A stretch of 8,245 bases of DNA from an uncultured Candidatus Saccharibacteria bacterium (GCA_948944455.1 CARBES010000036.1:1-8245), one strand, 5' to 3'. Shown: positions 1 through 6,083, counted from the first letter of the stretch. The notes: generated by a model not told the origin, from the letters alone. Program-made: numbers and translations.

Positions 1-2
1 TC

Positions 3-287
3 AAAACCGCCCGATTCAAGAGGATAGTTATTAGCAGGTCTGCCGCTGCGGACGATATACTTTTCTTCGTCCGCAGCGGGGCAATTTATAACGTAATCAG
101 CAGCGGAGATGGTATTAAATTGCAATATTTATCGATCTCGGGCATACATGGACCGCATTGGGCAAAGACTAGTTCTAACGTTGAATATAATGCGTTTTAT
201 TTTACATTCAGCTCTGGCCTCGCACACCCAGCGAATTTTAATCCACGTGGTTTCGGTTTCTCCCTCCGTTGTCTAGCCATAGAGTAA
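3..287 (+). CDS. C-terminal part of a FISUMP-like surface protein (5' end outside the window)
   Basis: Frame 3 is open from the left edge to a TAA at 285-287, giving about 94 residues with no start codon in view, so the gene begins before the window. The end of the protein reads NAFYFTF, then GLAHPANFNPRGFGFSLRC and LA. This matches the closing pattern of the Fibrobacter succinogenes major paralogous domain family (FISUMP, a C-type-lectin/FGE-like fold), which typically ends in an aromatic-rich strand, an SG(V)xP turn and a GFS(V/L)RC(V/L) signature. FFVRSG upstream (codons near 63-80) is also typical of the family. Such proteins are usually secreted or surface-anchored and often carry an N-terminal anchor, which cannot be seen here. 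No terminator follows. It is probably not in the glycan operon, since the next gene has its own strong promoter. The family call is from motif recall and has not been searched. Confidence 0.72.
   Translation, partial: KTARFKRIVISRSAAADDILFFVRSGAIYNVISSGDGIKLQYLSISGIHGPHWAKTSSNVEYNAFYFTFSSGLAHPANFNPRGFGFSLRCLAIE
43..79. repeat. Perfect 13-bp inverted repeat inside the FISUMP-like gene
   Basis: CCGCTGCGGACGA at 43-55 is the exact reverse complement of TCGTCCGCAGCGG at 67-79, with an 11-base loop. It lies in frame inside coding sequence (residues around AADD through FVRSG) and no T-run follows, so it is not an intrinsic terminator. It could be a small palindromic repeat or a structure within the mRNA. 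Confidence 0.7.
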
Positions 288-380
288 TACAAGTGGAGGA
301 TGAAAAGGGTTAAAATGAGGAACGTAATATGATAAAAATGCAGATTTTGTTGACAAAGTTGATTATAAGCATAAAAGATA

Positions 381-409
381 TTGACATTTTTAGAGTTGTG
401 TGATACAAT
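381..409 (+). promoter_or_regulatory. Strong sigma70-type promoter for the 509-1339 gene
   Basis: TTGACA at 381-386 is separated by exactly 17 bases from TACAAT at 404-409. TGA directly before the -10 (401-403) makes it an extended -10 as well. Transcription should start near 416, leaving a leader of about 93 bases before the ATG at 509. It is the only promoter in the window with both a consensus -35 and an extended -10, so this gene is probably strongly expressed. The region 288-380 upstream holds no gene; a second TTGACA at 350-355 has no matching -10. Confidence 0.85.
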
Positions 410-427
410 GAAAAGGTAAGGTAGTAG

Positions 428-470
428 AATCTCTATCTTTAGCACATTTCCAGATTAAGAGATAGTGATT
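428..470 (+). promoter_or_regulatory. Stem-loop in the 5' leader of the 509-1339 gene
   Basis: Arm 428-440 (AATCTCTATCTTT) pairs with 458-470 (AAGAGATAGTGATT region read in reverse): 13 positions with one T-T mismatch and one G-U pair, around a 17-base loop. It begins about 12 bases after the predicted transcription start and ends well before the Shine-Dalgarno sequence, so it could stabilise the mRNA or act as an attenuator or protein-binding site. It matches no riboswitch class I recognise. Only four T's of weak context follow, so a terminator role is doubtful. Confidence 0.5.
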
Positions 471-497
471 TTGCTGAAAAATTCTTGTAAGAAAGCC

Positions 498-501
498 GAG
501 G
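498..501 (+). promoter_or_regulatory. Shine-Dalgarno sequence deciding the start at 509
   Basis: GAGG at 498-501 sits 7 bases before the ATG at 509, a standard spacing. A second in-frame ATG at 521 has no such sequence before it, so 509 is preferred. Confidence 0.65.
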
Positions 502-508
502 TAGAAGT

Positions 509-1339
509 ATGCGCGAAAACATGAAAATTACCCTTTGGTACCTGATCAAGGCTTTGCCCAAGATCGCATTTGCAGTGATCGCCATCGCGGTGGCCGTGCA
601 CATCAGCGAACAAAAGACCGCGCGAATGGTCGACGAGATGCTCACAGAAGCACTGGAGAAGCAGTACGTCGACGTCGACGGCTATCCCCTGCCGACGCAA
701 GCCATTCCTCCGAGAGAGGGAGCGGCGCCCAGCCTGGGCAAAGAGCCTGTGGCAGAAACCCAGCCGGAGAACAAGACAGATGATGGCGCCATCCAGCTAC
801 TGGCAACATCGATGGCTGGCACTACCGTGGAAGATCTGCTGGAAGCGGAAGCGTCGTGGAACGTAAAGACCACGAGCTATCCCACGTACCACTCTGACGA
901 GACAACGACAGCGTGGGCGGCCGATACGCCTTATTGCGTGCGGGTGGACATGCCGCGAGTGATGTTTCAGGATCTGGAACGGAACGTCGTGGAAGTGGCC
1001 TACCCCGAGAGCGTAAAAGCGGGCGAGGAAGGCGTGATCGTCATCCGAGTTAAAAACAAGGGCTCTGGCGCAGAGTTCATCACGCGAGCGACCTTCGCGG
1101 CGGCAGACGATTTGCGAATCGTCTACGGTTCGAGCCACCCGCAGACCGCCTATGGTGGCGAGCTGGATTATGGTCTCATTGGCAACGGAAAAAGCCTGGT
1201 GGTGAACTTCTATACCGGAGCGACTGACGAGCACTACCGTAACCGCCATGATCACCATAGCTTCAGCGGCGCGTATGGTTATGTGGACGCGGGCTTTTAC
1301 CGCGTACAGACAACCGCCGAGGACGTCACTATCAACTAA
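509..1339 (+). CDS. Membrane-anchored extracellular protein of unknown function with a likely beta-sandwich domain
   Basis: The 276-residue protein is not one I recognise. The short basic N-terminus is followed by a hydrophobic stretch at about residues 19-32 (IAFAVIAIAVAVHI), with K14 and K18 just before it. This fits an uncleaved signal anchor that leaves about 240 residues outside the cell. Residues 55-135 are low in hydrophobicity and rich in Pro, Glu and Thr, like a linker. From about 157 to 235 the alternating pattern (VEVAYP, VIVIRVKNKGSG, ATFAAADDLRIVYG, SLVVNFYTG) resembles Ig-like/CARDB/DUF11 beta-sandwich folds used in cell-surface proteins. A His-rich patch, HYRNRHDHHSF, lies at 242-252. 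There is one cysteine (C143). The gene is GC-richer than those to its right: 39 of 60 bases at 901-960 are G or C, against 19 of 60 at 6301-6360. It is a single-gene unit with its own promoter, structured leader and terminator. An adhesin or envelope scaffold is possible but unproven. Confidence 0.8.
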   Translation: MRENMKITLWYLIKALPKIAFAVIAIAVAVHISEQKTARMVDEMLTEALEKQYVDVDGYPLPTQAIPPREGAAPSLGKEPVAETQPENKTDDGAIQLLATSMAGTTVEDLLEAEASWNVKTTSYPTYHSDETTTAWAADTPYCVRVDMPRVMFQDLERNVVEVAYPESVKAGEEGVIVIRVKNKGSGAEFITRATFAAADDLRIVYGSSHPQTAYGGELDYGLIGNGKSLVVNFYTGATDEHYRNRHDHHSFSGAYGYVDAGFYRVQTTAEDVTIN

Positions 1340-1350
1340 TCTGGCAAGCG

Positions 1351-1386
1351 AAGCCGCCTGGGCAACTGGGCGGCTTTCCCCTTCTT
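1351..1386 (+). terminator. Rho-independent terminator after the 509-1339 gene
   Basis: AAGCCGCC at 1351-1358 pairs perfectly with GGCGGCTT at 1369-1376 around a 10-base loop, 11 bases after the TAA. A pyrimidine stretch rich in T follows (TTTCCCCTTCTTT). It lies between converging genes. On the minus strand the hairpin lacks a following T-run, so it mainly ends the plus-strand transcript. Confidence 0.85.
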
Positions 1387-1405
1387 TAATTTGTTGAGAA
1401 CAAGA

Positions 1406-3268
1406 CTAATCGTCGACAAGATGGTGCGGGTCTTTGGCAAAAATTAGGAAGATGAGCGGGGGCATGAGGTAGATCTGAAGAGCATTTGGAAGACCGGAGA
1501 AGAAGTTGAGCGTAATAAGATAAGCGACCAGGAGCGAAATCAGGAGCGGAAGGGCGGGATGAGACCAGAAAACACTCTGGCGCAGGCGAGATTTAAGGCT
1601 CGTAGGTAAAGATACGGTTTGGCCTTCGGGGATTTTGCGAGCGGCGGCGAGTTGAGGCTGAGGAGATTTATGGCGAGCAGGGCTTGGCGCCTTGCTGTCA
1701 CGGCCGTCAAGAAAACGGCGAGGGAGAAGCGGAGCGAAGAAAGCCAAGAGAAGGCTAAAGGCAACAAGCAAGGCGCCAACAAGGCCGAGCTCGAGGAGGA
1801 GGCTGATAGGTTCGTTTTGGACGATAGCATTCGGAAGGGCGAGCTCGTGCTCGGGGAAGGCGCCGTTTAGAGCGAGGCCGGCACCGCCGAGACCTACCCC
1901 GAAGAGGATATTAGTAGGAGAACCAACCCAAGTGCGCAGGGCAAGGTCGTTCAGACCGAGGCGAACGTTGGTCGAGGCGGGGATATAGCCATCAAAGATA
2001 GCTTCGTTATCGCCAGAGTCATCGCTAGAATTGTTATTGGAGTTTTCTGAGACAGTGGAACTATTGGCAGAGTTCTCAGTAGAAGCATCAAGATCTGCGG
2101 GCAGAGTAGTTTCCCTAGGACGAATGTCGATAATGCCGAGCGAAACCTGATGAACAACCTTAGCAACACCAGAATAGAAAGTATCGTTAGTGGGGCTAAG
2201 TGCAGAGAAAGTTCCCTGCGCTACTAAAGTACAGAAAAAGCTGACGACTGGGATGAGAATAATATATTGCCATTTTGCGCGACGAACAAGCGCAAAAATG
2301 AAGAGAATGAGAAGGGCGACGGCGTAGGCGTAGATGGCGCCCCGAGATAAAGTTAAAAATAAAGTTGCCGAGAAAAGTAAAGCACGCACAGTTAAAAACC
2401 AACGATTCTTCTTTCCAGGACACGATGTCCGCTCAGCCCGCCGTCGCGGGTGAGCGGCATCTTCATCCTCGCTCGTAAGCTCCGGAGATTCCCGGAAAGA
2501 AGAATCGCCAGTTCCCAACGTATGCGTTCCGCCCGTCTCGAAGGCAACTTTATTTTTTTCGTTCTTAGTAAATGCTTTTTTAACACCAAAAATATTTTCG
2601 AGGAGCTTTGGGAAAGCGAGGAGGAAGAGGGCGAGGAGAGTAGGGGCGAGGAGGAGGTTACCCATGAACTGTGGCTCAATGGCGAAACCAGAAGGGTGCG
2701 GGAAGCCAAAAGTCCAGAAAGTGCAACCAGCACAAAGTAGTGTATCACTACGCGAAAGCCCAGCAATATCAAGAACACATTGCACCCAACAGAAGATACA
2801 AACGAGAGCAGTTGAAAAGAAAAGCGATTTAATGAAATATCGACGCCAGCTAGGATTAGGTTTCAAGAGCGGAAAAACGAAGAGGAGCGCGAAAACCGCA
2901 AAGAAAGTGAGCCAGAGAACACCGGCAGTAAGAATAGCGCGGGTGGGATTGGGCGACCAAAAGGCAGAAATCGTGGCATAAAACGGAAAAAGTGAAAAGA
3001 GGAAAAACCGTTTATCAGAAATGCCAGGTAATTCTAAACCCCAGGGACCTTTCTGTGCGTTTTTCGCGAAGACTCTTTGTTTGCGCTGATAATCTACCAA
3101 AACGATAAAAGCTACCAGGTCAAAGAAGACTAGCCAAATTAACGGAAGGGAGAGCTCGAAGTTCATAGTGGCGTCGTTCCCTAGCGAAATCAGTGGGTAA
3201 TATGAGAAAAAGAGGATCGCCGGCATAAGGTATGCCAAAATAAAAAAAACCTTCCGAAGTAACTTCAT
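1406..3268 (-). CDS. O-antigen ligase/polymerase family membrane protein (Wzy/WaaL type)
   Basis: The 620-residue protein has about 12 hydrophobic segments, at roughly 7-27, 40-60, 88-104, 110-135, 144-168, 200-222, 291-307, 310-328, 333-352, 489-515, 570-590 and 592-610. The TLSRGA motif (306-311) and the N-E-P...LLELGLVGALL segment (485-501) flanking a large loop are the hallmarks of the Wzy_C family, which polymerises or ligates lipid-linked glycans on the outer face of the membrane. With a cytoplasmic N-terminus, the loop at 353-488 is external, as in the family. It carries a Ser/Asn/Asp-rich low-complexity stretch (396-421). Two charged loops at 223-290 and 516-570 would be cytoplasmic. 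The first is largely encoded by an in-frame palindromic element. At 620 residues it is longer than the usual 400-450, mostly because of these loops. The ATG directly follows a -10 box, so the message is probably leaderless. Polymerase and ligase cannot be told apart by sequence alone. Confidence 0.85.
   Translation of the reverse strand: MKLLRKVFFILAYLMPAILFFSYYPLISLGNDATMNFELSLPLIWLVFFDLVAFIVLVDYQRKQRVFAKNAQKGPWGLELPGISDKRFFLFSLFPFYATISAFWSPNPTRAILTAGVLWLTFFAVFALLFVFPLLKPNPSWRRYFIKSLFFSTALVCIFCWVQCVLDIAGLSRSDTLLCAGCTFWTFGFPHPSGFAIEPQFMGNLLLAPTLLALFLLAFPKLLENIFGVKKAFTKNEKNKVAFETGGTHTLGTGDSSFRESPELTSEDEDAAHPRRRAERTSCPGKKNRWFLTVRALLFSATLFLTLSRGAIYAYAVALLILFIFALVRRAKWQYIILIPVVSFFCTLVAQGTFSALSPTNDTFYSGVAKVVHQVSLGIIDIRPRETTLPADLDASTENSANSSTVSENSNNNSSDDSGDNEAIFDGYIPASTNVRLGLNDLALRTWVGSPTNILFGVGLGGAGLALNGAFPEHELALPNAIVQNEPISLLLELGLVGALLVAFSLLLAFFAPLLPRRFLDGRDSKAPSPARHKSPQPQLAAARKIPEGQTVSLPTSLKSRLRQSVFWSHPALPLLISLLVAYLITLNFFSGLPNALQIYLMPPLIFLIFAKDPHHLVDD
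1684..1779. repeat. 13-bp inverted repeat within the polymerase/ligase gene
   Basis: TTGGCGCCTTGCT at 1684-1696 is the exact reverse complement of AGCAAGGCGCCAA at 1767-1779, spanning 96 bp. Both arms contain the 6-bp palindrome GGCGCC, which makes a chance match easier. The left arm encodes part of the segment after a membrane helix and the right arm encodes part of GLVGALL, a family-conserved stretch. An inserted element is therefore unlikely. Confidence 0.5.
2403..2507. repeat. 105-bp palindromic element inserted in frame in the polymerase/ligase gene
   Basis: CGATTCTTCTTTCC at 2403-2416 is the exact reverse complement of GGAAAGAAGAATCG at 2494-2507; after one mismatch, three more pairs extend the stem. 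Nested inside is a second hairpin: 2429-2435 pairs with 2451-2457, and 2437-2441 with 2446-2450, with one bulged G and a 4-base loop. CTCCGGAG at 2480-2487 is a further palindrome. The whole is 105 bp, exactly 35 codons (residues about 255-289 of the protein). It encodes a strongly charged stretch between two membrane segments. It is concept-wise like Rickettsia palindromic elements, but no sequence relationship is claimed. No clear target duplication was seen. Confidence 0.6.
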
Positions 3269-3274
3269 GGAACC

Positions 3275-3283
3275 ATTGTAGCA
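3275..3283 (-). promoter_or_regulatory. Extended -10 promoter of the polymerase/ligase gene, leaderless spacing
   Basis: On the minus strand this reads TGCTACAAT, with 6 bases between it and the ATG at 3268, so transcription should start at or next to the A of the ATG. There is no -35 match and no Shine-Dalgarno sequence. The -10 overlaps a small inverted repeat, GTAGC-ATG-GCTAC at 3278-3290, that could serve as an operator. Confidence 0.7.
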
Positions 3284-3346
3284 TGGCTACGCTACGCGAG
3301 CGAGAGAATTACAAGAAAGTAAGACCGGAGCGAAGACCAAGGTATA

Positions 3347-3355
3347 TGCTATAAT
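3347..3355 (+). promoter_or_regulatory. Extended -10 promoter of the GT4 gene, leaderless spacing
   Basis: TGCTATAAT ends 6 bases before the ATG at 3362, with no Shine-Dalgarno sequence between. The place where a -35 would be (3327-3332, GGAGCG) does not match TTGACA, so recognition would depend on the extended -10. Confidence 0.75.
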
Positions 3356-3361
3356 GAGAGC

Positions 3362-4519
3362 ATGAAAGAGGGTCAGAAGGTGCTTTTTGTATCGCATACG
3401 GCAAACTTTGCGAAGTTTAATCGAGCATTTATGCAAGATTTACGCAAAAAGGGAGCCGTGGTACATTACGCCTCGGCCGGTGAAGAGGAAGTGCCGGATT
3501 GCGACAAACACTTCCAGATTGGTTTCGCAAGGTCGCCGTTTCGATTACTAAAGAACTGGAAAGCCTACCGAGAACTAAAAAAGCTGTTTAAAAAGGGGGG
3601 CTACGACCTAATACATTGTCATACGCCGGTGGGTGGAGTGCTGGCGCGATCGGCAGCGCGAAGCTTAGCTAGAAAGCCGCATTATGACGGTCAGGATGAA
3701 GGGACAAAACAACCAAAAGTGATTTACACGGCACACGGATTCCATTTTTATGAAGGGGCGCCAAAATCGAGCTGGATGCTGTACTATCCGGTCGAGAAAA
3801 ACTTAGCGAAGGATACGGATTGTTTAATCACGATCAATAGCGAAGATTACAAGCTGGCTCGAAAAAAATTCCAAGCAAAAAAAGTAGTGCGCTTAGATGG
3901 GGTCGGCGTAGACCTAACAAAGTTCGGACCAGCCGATATAGCAGAAAAAGAGAGATTGCGCGAGAAGCACGGGCTAGGCAAAGGAGATTTTGTGCTGATT
4001 TATGTTGCGGAACTAAATAAGAATAAAGACCAACTGTCGCTCATCGAGGCACTGCCGAGGCTAAAAAAGGAAATTCCGAAGCTAAAAGTGTTACTAGTCG
4101 GTAAAGGCGCGTATGAGGAGAAGTTAAAGCACAAAGTACAGCGGTTAGGTTTGGTAGATACGGTGAAATTCCTAGGCTATCGCAAGGATGTAGCGGAATT
4201 ATATAAAATGGCGGACGTCGGAATATCAACGAGCCGGCGCGAAGGACTAGGGCTGAATTTGATCGAAGAGATGGCAAGCGGGCTACCACTCATAGCTAAA
4301 GATAACCGGGGACACCGTGAAGTGATCGTGTCGGAACAGATTGGAAGGTTGTTTACGGACGAGAAAGGGCTTCTTGAAGCAGTACTAGAAATGTATCGTA
4401 GCCCGAAGCTGCGTGCGGAGATTGGCAAACATAATCTTGGGGCAGTGAAGAAATACAGTTTAGAGATCGCCAAGGAAAGAATGGCAGAAATCTATCGCGA
4501 GTATCTTCGGACAAGGTAG
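3362..4519 (+). CDS. GT4-family glycosyltransferase, EpsD/CapM-like
   Basis: The 385-residue protein has a normal length for a GT-B retaining glycosyltransferase that adds a sugar from a nucleotide donor to a lipid-linked acceptor at the inner membrane face. The N-terminal half carries VLFVSHTANF (7-16), HCHTPVGG (85-92) and TAHGFHFYEGAP (123-134). The last two are characteristic of the EpsD/CapM-like exopolysaccharide branch. The C-terminal donor-binding half carries VGKG (246-249), LGYRKDVAELY (271-281) and the GT4 E-x7-E motif at E294 and E302 within REGLGLNLIEEMASG. The C-terminal helix (KYSLEIAKERMAEIYREYL) is also usual. A small hydrophilic insertion at about 103-118 precedes the TAHG motif. 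It is transcribed divergently from the polymerase gene and convergently with the initiating transferase. Donor and acceptor sugars cannot be deduced. The start is set by the -10 box spacing. Confidence 0.9.
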   Translation: MKEGQKVLFVSHTANFAKFNRAFMQDLRKKGAVVHYASAGEEEVPDCDKHFQIGFARSPFRLLKNWKAYRELKKLFKKGGYDLIHCHTPVGGVLARSAARSLARKPHYDGQDEGTKQPKVIYTAHGFHFYEGAPKSSWMLYYPVEKNLAKDTDCLITINSEDYKLARKKFQAKKVVRLDGVGVDLTKFGPADIAEKERLREKHGLGKGDFVLIYVAELNKNKDQLSLIEALPRLKKEIPKLKVLLVGKGAYEEKLKHKVQRLGLVDTVKFLGYRKDVAELYKMADVGISTSRREGLGLNLIEEMASGLPLIAKDNRGHREVIVSEQIGRLFTDEKGLLEAVLEMYRSPKLRAEIGKHNLGAVKKYSLEIAKERMAEIYREYLRTR

Positions 4520-4528
4520 TTCCCTACG

Positions 4529-4588
4529 ACTAGCCAACAATATAGCCGGCTAGTGTATGGCTATCGTATGGACAATGTCCGGACAATG
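4529..4588. repeat. Inverted and direct repeats between two converging genes
   Basis: In the 93-bp gap 4520-4612, ACTAGCC at 4529-4535 pairs with GGCTAGT at 4548-4554 around a 12-base loop. GGACAATG then occurs twice, at 4570-4577 and 4581-4588, with an 11-base period; the first copy with the next bases also forms the palindrome GGACAATGTCC. Neither hairpin has a T-run, so a terminator role is uncertain, though the position suits one. Confidence 0.45.
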
Positions 4589-4612
4589 ACTGGCGTTTGT
4601 ACAGCAAATAGA

Positions 4613-6040
4613 CTATTTAGCGCCACGTCGAAAAATGACAGCACCAACAGTACGAAGAATGATACGAAGATCAAGCCAAGGTGACCAATTTTGGATATAG
4701 TAGATGTCGAGAGCACGACGCTCTTCGAAACCGATATCGCGACGACCAGAGACCTGAGCGAGGCCGGTAAGACCTGATTTTACCGAGAGCAAGAGTGAGC
4801 GGTCCCCGTAATGATGAAGCTCGCCTGGGACAAGGGCGCGCGGACCGACCAGGGAGATATCGCCACGAATAACATTAATGAGCTGAGGAAGCTCGTCGAG
4901 CGAGGTCGAACGGAGGAACTTGCCAAGCTTCGTAATGCGAGGGTCGTTTTTAATCATGTCGCCGTTGTCGCGGTATTTTTTGATCAGATGCGGCTCGCCC
5001 ATCTTTGTAAAAGCCTCCTCGGGAGAAAGACCGCAATATTCTGGCTTCATGGAACGGAATTTATAGATCTTAAAATGTTGATTATAGCGCGAGAGGCGAA
5101 CCTCAGAATAAACTGCGGGGGATTTCGGGTCGGAAAGTTTTTCGAGCAACCAGATAACCCCCATTGGAATTGCGGCAATAATTAAAATCAGTAACCCAAG
5201 GGTGATATCGCAAGCTCGCTTAAAAATACGAGCGCCACCAACGAGCGGAGTGATTTTCACGAGGATTGCCGGAGTATTGCCAACAAGCTCGAGATCACCC
5301 ATCTGAGACGTGAGCGCAGCACTAGATGGGACGTAGTAATAAAGAAGGTGGCGGTTGATGGCTTGGCGATAGACATACTCTGTACGCTTGTCATCAGTCT
5401 GGAAGATGACATCCGGCTTCGTGCGTTTCAAGGCTTCTTTGAGTGAGGAGTATTGCCTGCGACGAAGGTCCTTTGGGATATATTTCGCACTAGCAATCAC
5501 GCCGGAGAGCCGGAAGCCAGATTCAGGATAAGCCGCGATATAATCAGCAAGGTATTCGGTGTTTTGGCTATTGCCGATAATGACGGTTTTCAAAGTGGCG
5601 CGACGATTATGCTTTAAGGCAACACCACGTGCAAGACGAACCGTCTGGCGAAAGAGGCAAAGAAAAAAGAAGCAAGAAACAACTGAGTAGAGCGCCATGA
5701 TACGAACTGGGAAAAGATCAGCCTCGAAGAAGAAGTCGTAACTAATAATCGCCATTACTCCAACAATCGAAGCGAGAAAAAGACGACCAATCTCGGACCA
5801 GCGGTTGCGGCTAAGAAAGATTGTTTTACGATAAAGACCGAAAGCCGCAAGGATAATAATATAAATCGGCAAAAGCCAAAGCATTGAAATGACAAACTTC
5901 CAAGGAGCGGCCTCAAAGTAGAATGGACGCTGGTCGAGATGTGTACGCATAAAATATGCCACCAAAAAGGAGAGCAAGATCGCACAAGCGTCGCCCAACA
6001 TAAGAAAAGCATGGAAAATTAGCCCAAAATCCTTCTTCAT
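4613..6040 (-). CDS. Polyprenyl glycosylphosphotransferase starting glycan assembly (WbaP/WcaJ type)
   Basis: The 475-residue protein has the usual length and layout of the large polyisoprenyl-phosphate sugar-phosphate transferases. There are four N-terminal membrane segments (about 8-30, 46-69, 86-103, 112-131), then a nucleotide-binding-like CoA_binding_3 domain (about 148-240, with VIIGNSQNTEYL). A hydrophobic segment at 277-298 leads into the Bac_transf catalytic domain. Visible catalytic-domain motifs are KFRSM (327-331), the D382-E383 pair in STSLDELPQLINVIRGD, SLVGPR (396-401) and SGLTGLAQVSGR (422-433). The enzyme transfers a sugar phosphate from a UDP-sugar to undecaprenyl phosphate and so commits the pathway. 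The sugar is not readable from the sequence. The VGPRP motif usual in relatives is VGPRA here. The start follows a -10 box by 7 bases, implying a leaderless message, and the gene is divergent from the kinase gene. Confidence 0.92.
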   Translation of the reverse strand: MKKDFGLIFHAFLMLGDACAILLSFLVAYFMRTHLDQRPFYFEAAPWKFVISMLWLLPIYIIILAAFGLYRKTIFLSRNRWSEIGRLFLASIVGVMAIISYDFFFEADLFPVRIMALYSVVSCFFFLCLFRQTVRLARGVALKHNRRATLKTVIIGNSQNTEYLADYIAAYPESGFRLSGVIASAKYIPKDLRRRQYSSLKEALKRTKPDVIFQTDDKRTEYVYRQAINRHLLYYYVPSSAALTSQMGDLELVGNTPAILVKITPLVGGARIFKRACDITLGLLILIIAAIPMGVIWLLEKLSDPKSPAVYSEVRLSRYNQHFKIYKFRSMKPEYCGLSPEEAFTKMGEPHLIKKYRDNGDMIKNDPRITKLGKFLRSTSLDELPQLINVIRGDISLVGPRALVPGELHHYGDRSLLLSVKSGLTGLAQVSGRRDIGFEERRALDIYYIQNWSPWLDLRIILRTVGAVIFRRGAK

Positions 6041-6047
6041 CTCTTAT

Positions 6048-6056
6048 ATTATAGCA
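6048..6056 (-). promoter_or_regulatory. Extended -10 promoter of the initiating transferase gene, leaderless spacing
   Basis: The minus strand reads TGCTATAAT, ending 7 bases before the ATG at 6040. Its expected -35 position (about 6071-6076) coincides with the -10 box of the opposite promoter. No Shine-Dalgarno sequence is present. Confidence 0.75.
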
Positions 6057-6066
6057 GATTAGGTCG

Positions 6067-6075
6067 TGGTATAAT
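6067..6075 (+). promoter_or_regulatory. Extended -10 promoter of the kinase gene, near-leaderless spacing
   Basis: TGGTATAAT ends 8 bases before the ATG at 6084. Its expected -35 position (6047-6052) lies on the -10 box of the opposite-strand promoter, so the two are unlikely to be occupied together. The G-run GGGGG at 6077-6081 abuts the start and is too close for normal Shine-Dalgarno use. Confidence 0.75.
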
Positions 6076-6083
6076 AGGGGGCG

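Noticed and set aside
350..355. Second TTGACA upstream of the 509 gene
   Set aside because: No -10-like sequence lies about 17 bases downstream; the TTGACA at 381 has a perfect partner. It sits in a short palindrome (346-357) of unclear meaning.
197..445. Minus-strand 82-residue open frame across the FISUMP-like end and the 288-508 gap
   Set aside because: It runs antisense to the FISUMP-like coding end and through the promoter at 381-409. The product has no recognisable pattern, and no start signal is seen.
664..681. Tandem GTCGAC in the 509 gene
   Set aside because: Two copies only, within ordinary Val-Asp coding sequence; no wider repeat.
797..1258. Minus-strand 153-residue open frame
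   Set aside because: It lies wholly antisense to the 509-1339 gene, which has a promoter, Shine-Dalgarno sequence, anchor and terminator. It is a by-product of GC-rich coding sequence.
1692..1988. Plus-strand Arg/Lys-rich 98-residue open frame
   Set aside because: It is antisense to the C-terminal part of the polymerase/ligase gene. The basic composition comes from complementing leucine codons.
2612..2657. Purine-rich tract on the plus strand
   Set aside because: It is explained by CTC and CTT leucine codons of a membrane helix on the minus strand; no separate element is needed.
4811..5185. Plus-strand 124-residue open frame
   Set aside because: It is antisense to the catalytic domain of the initiating transferase, whose motifs are all intact on the other strand.
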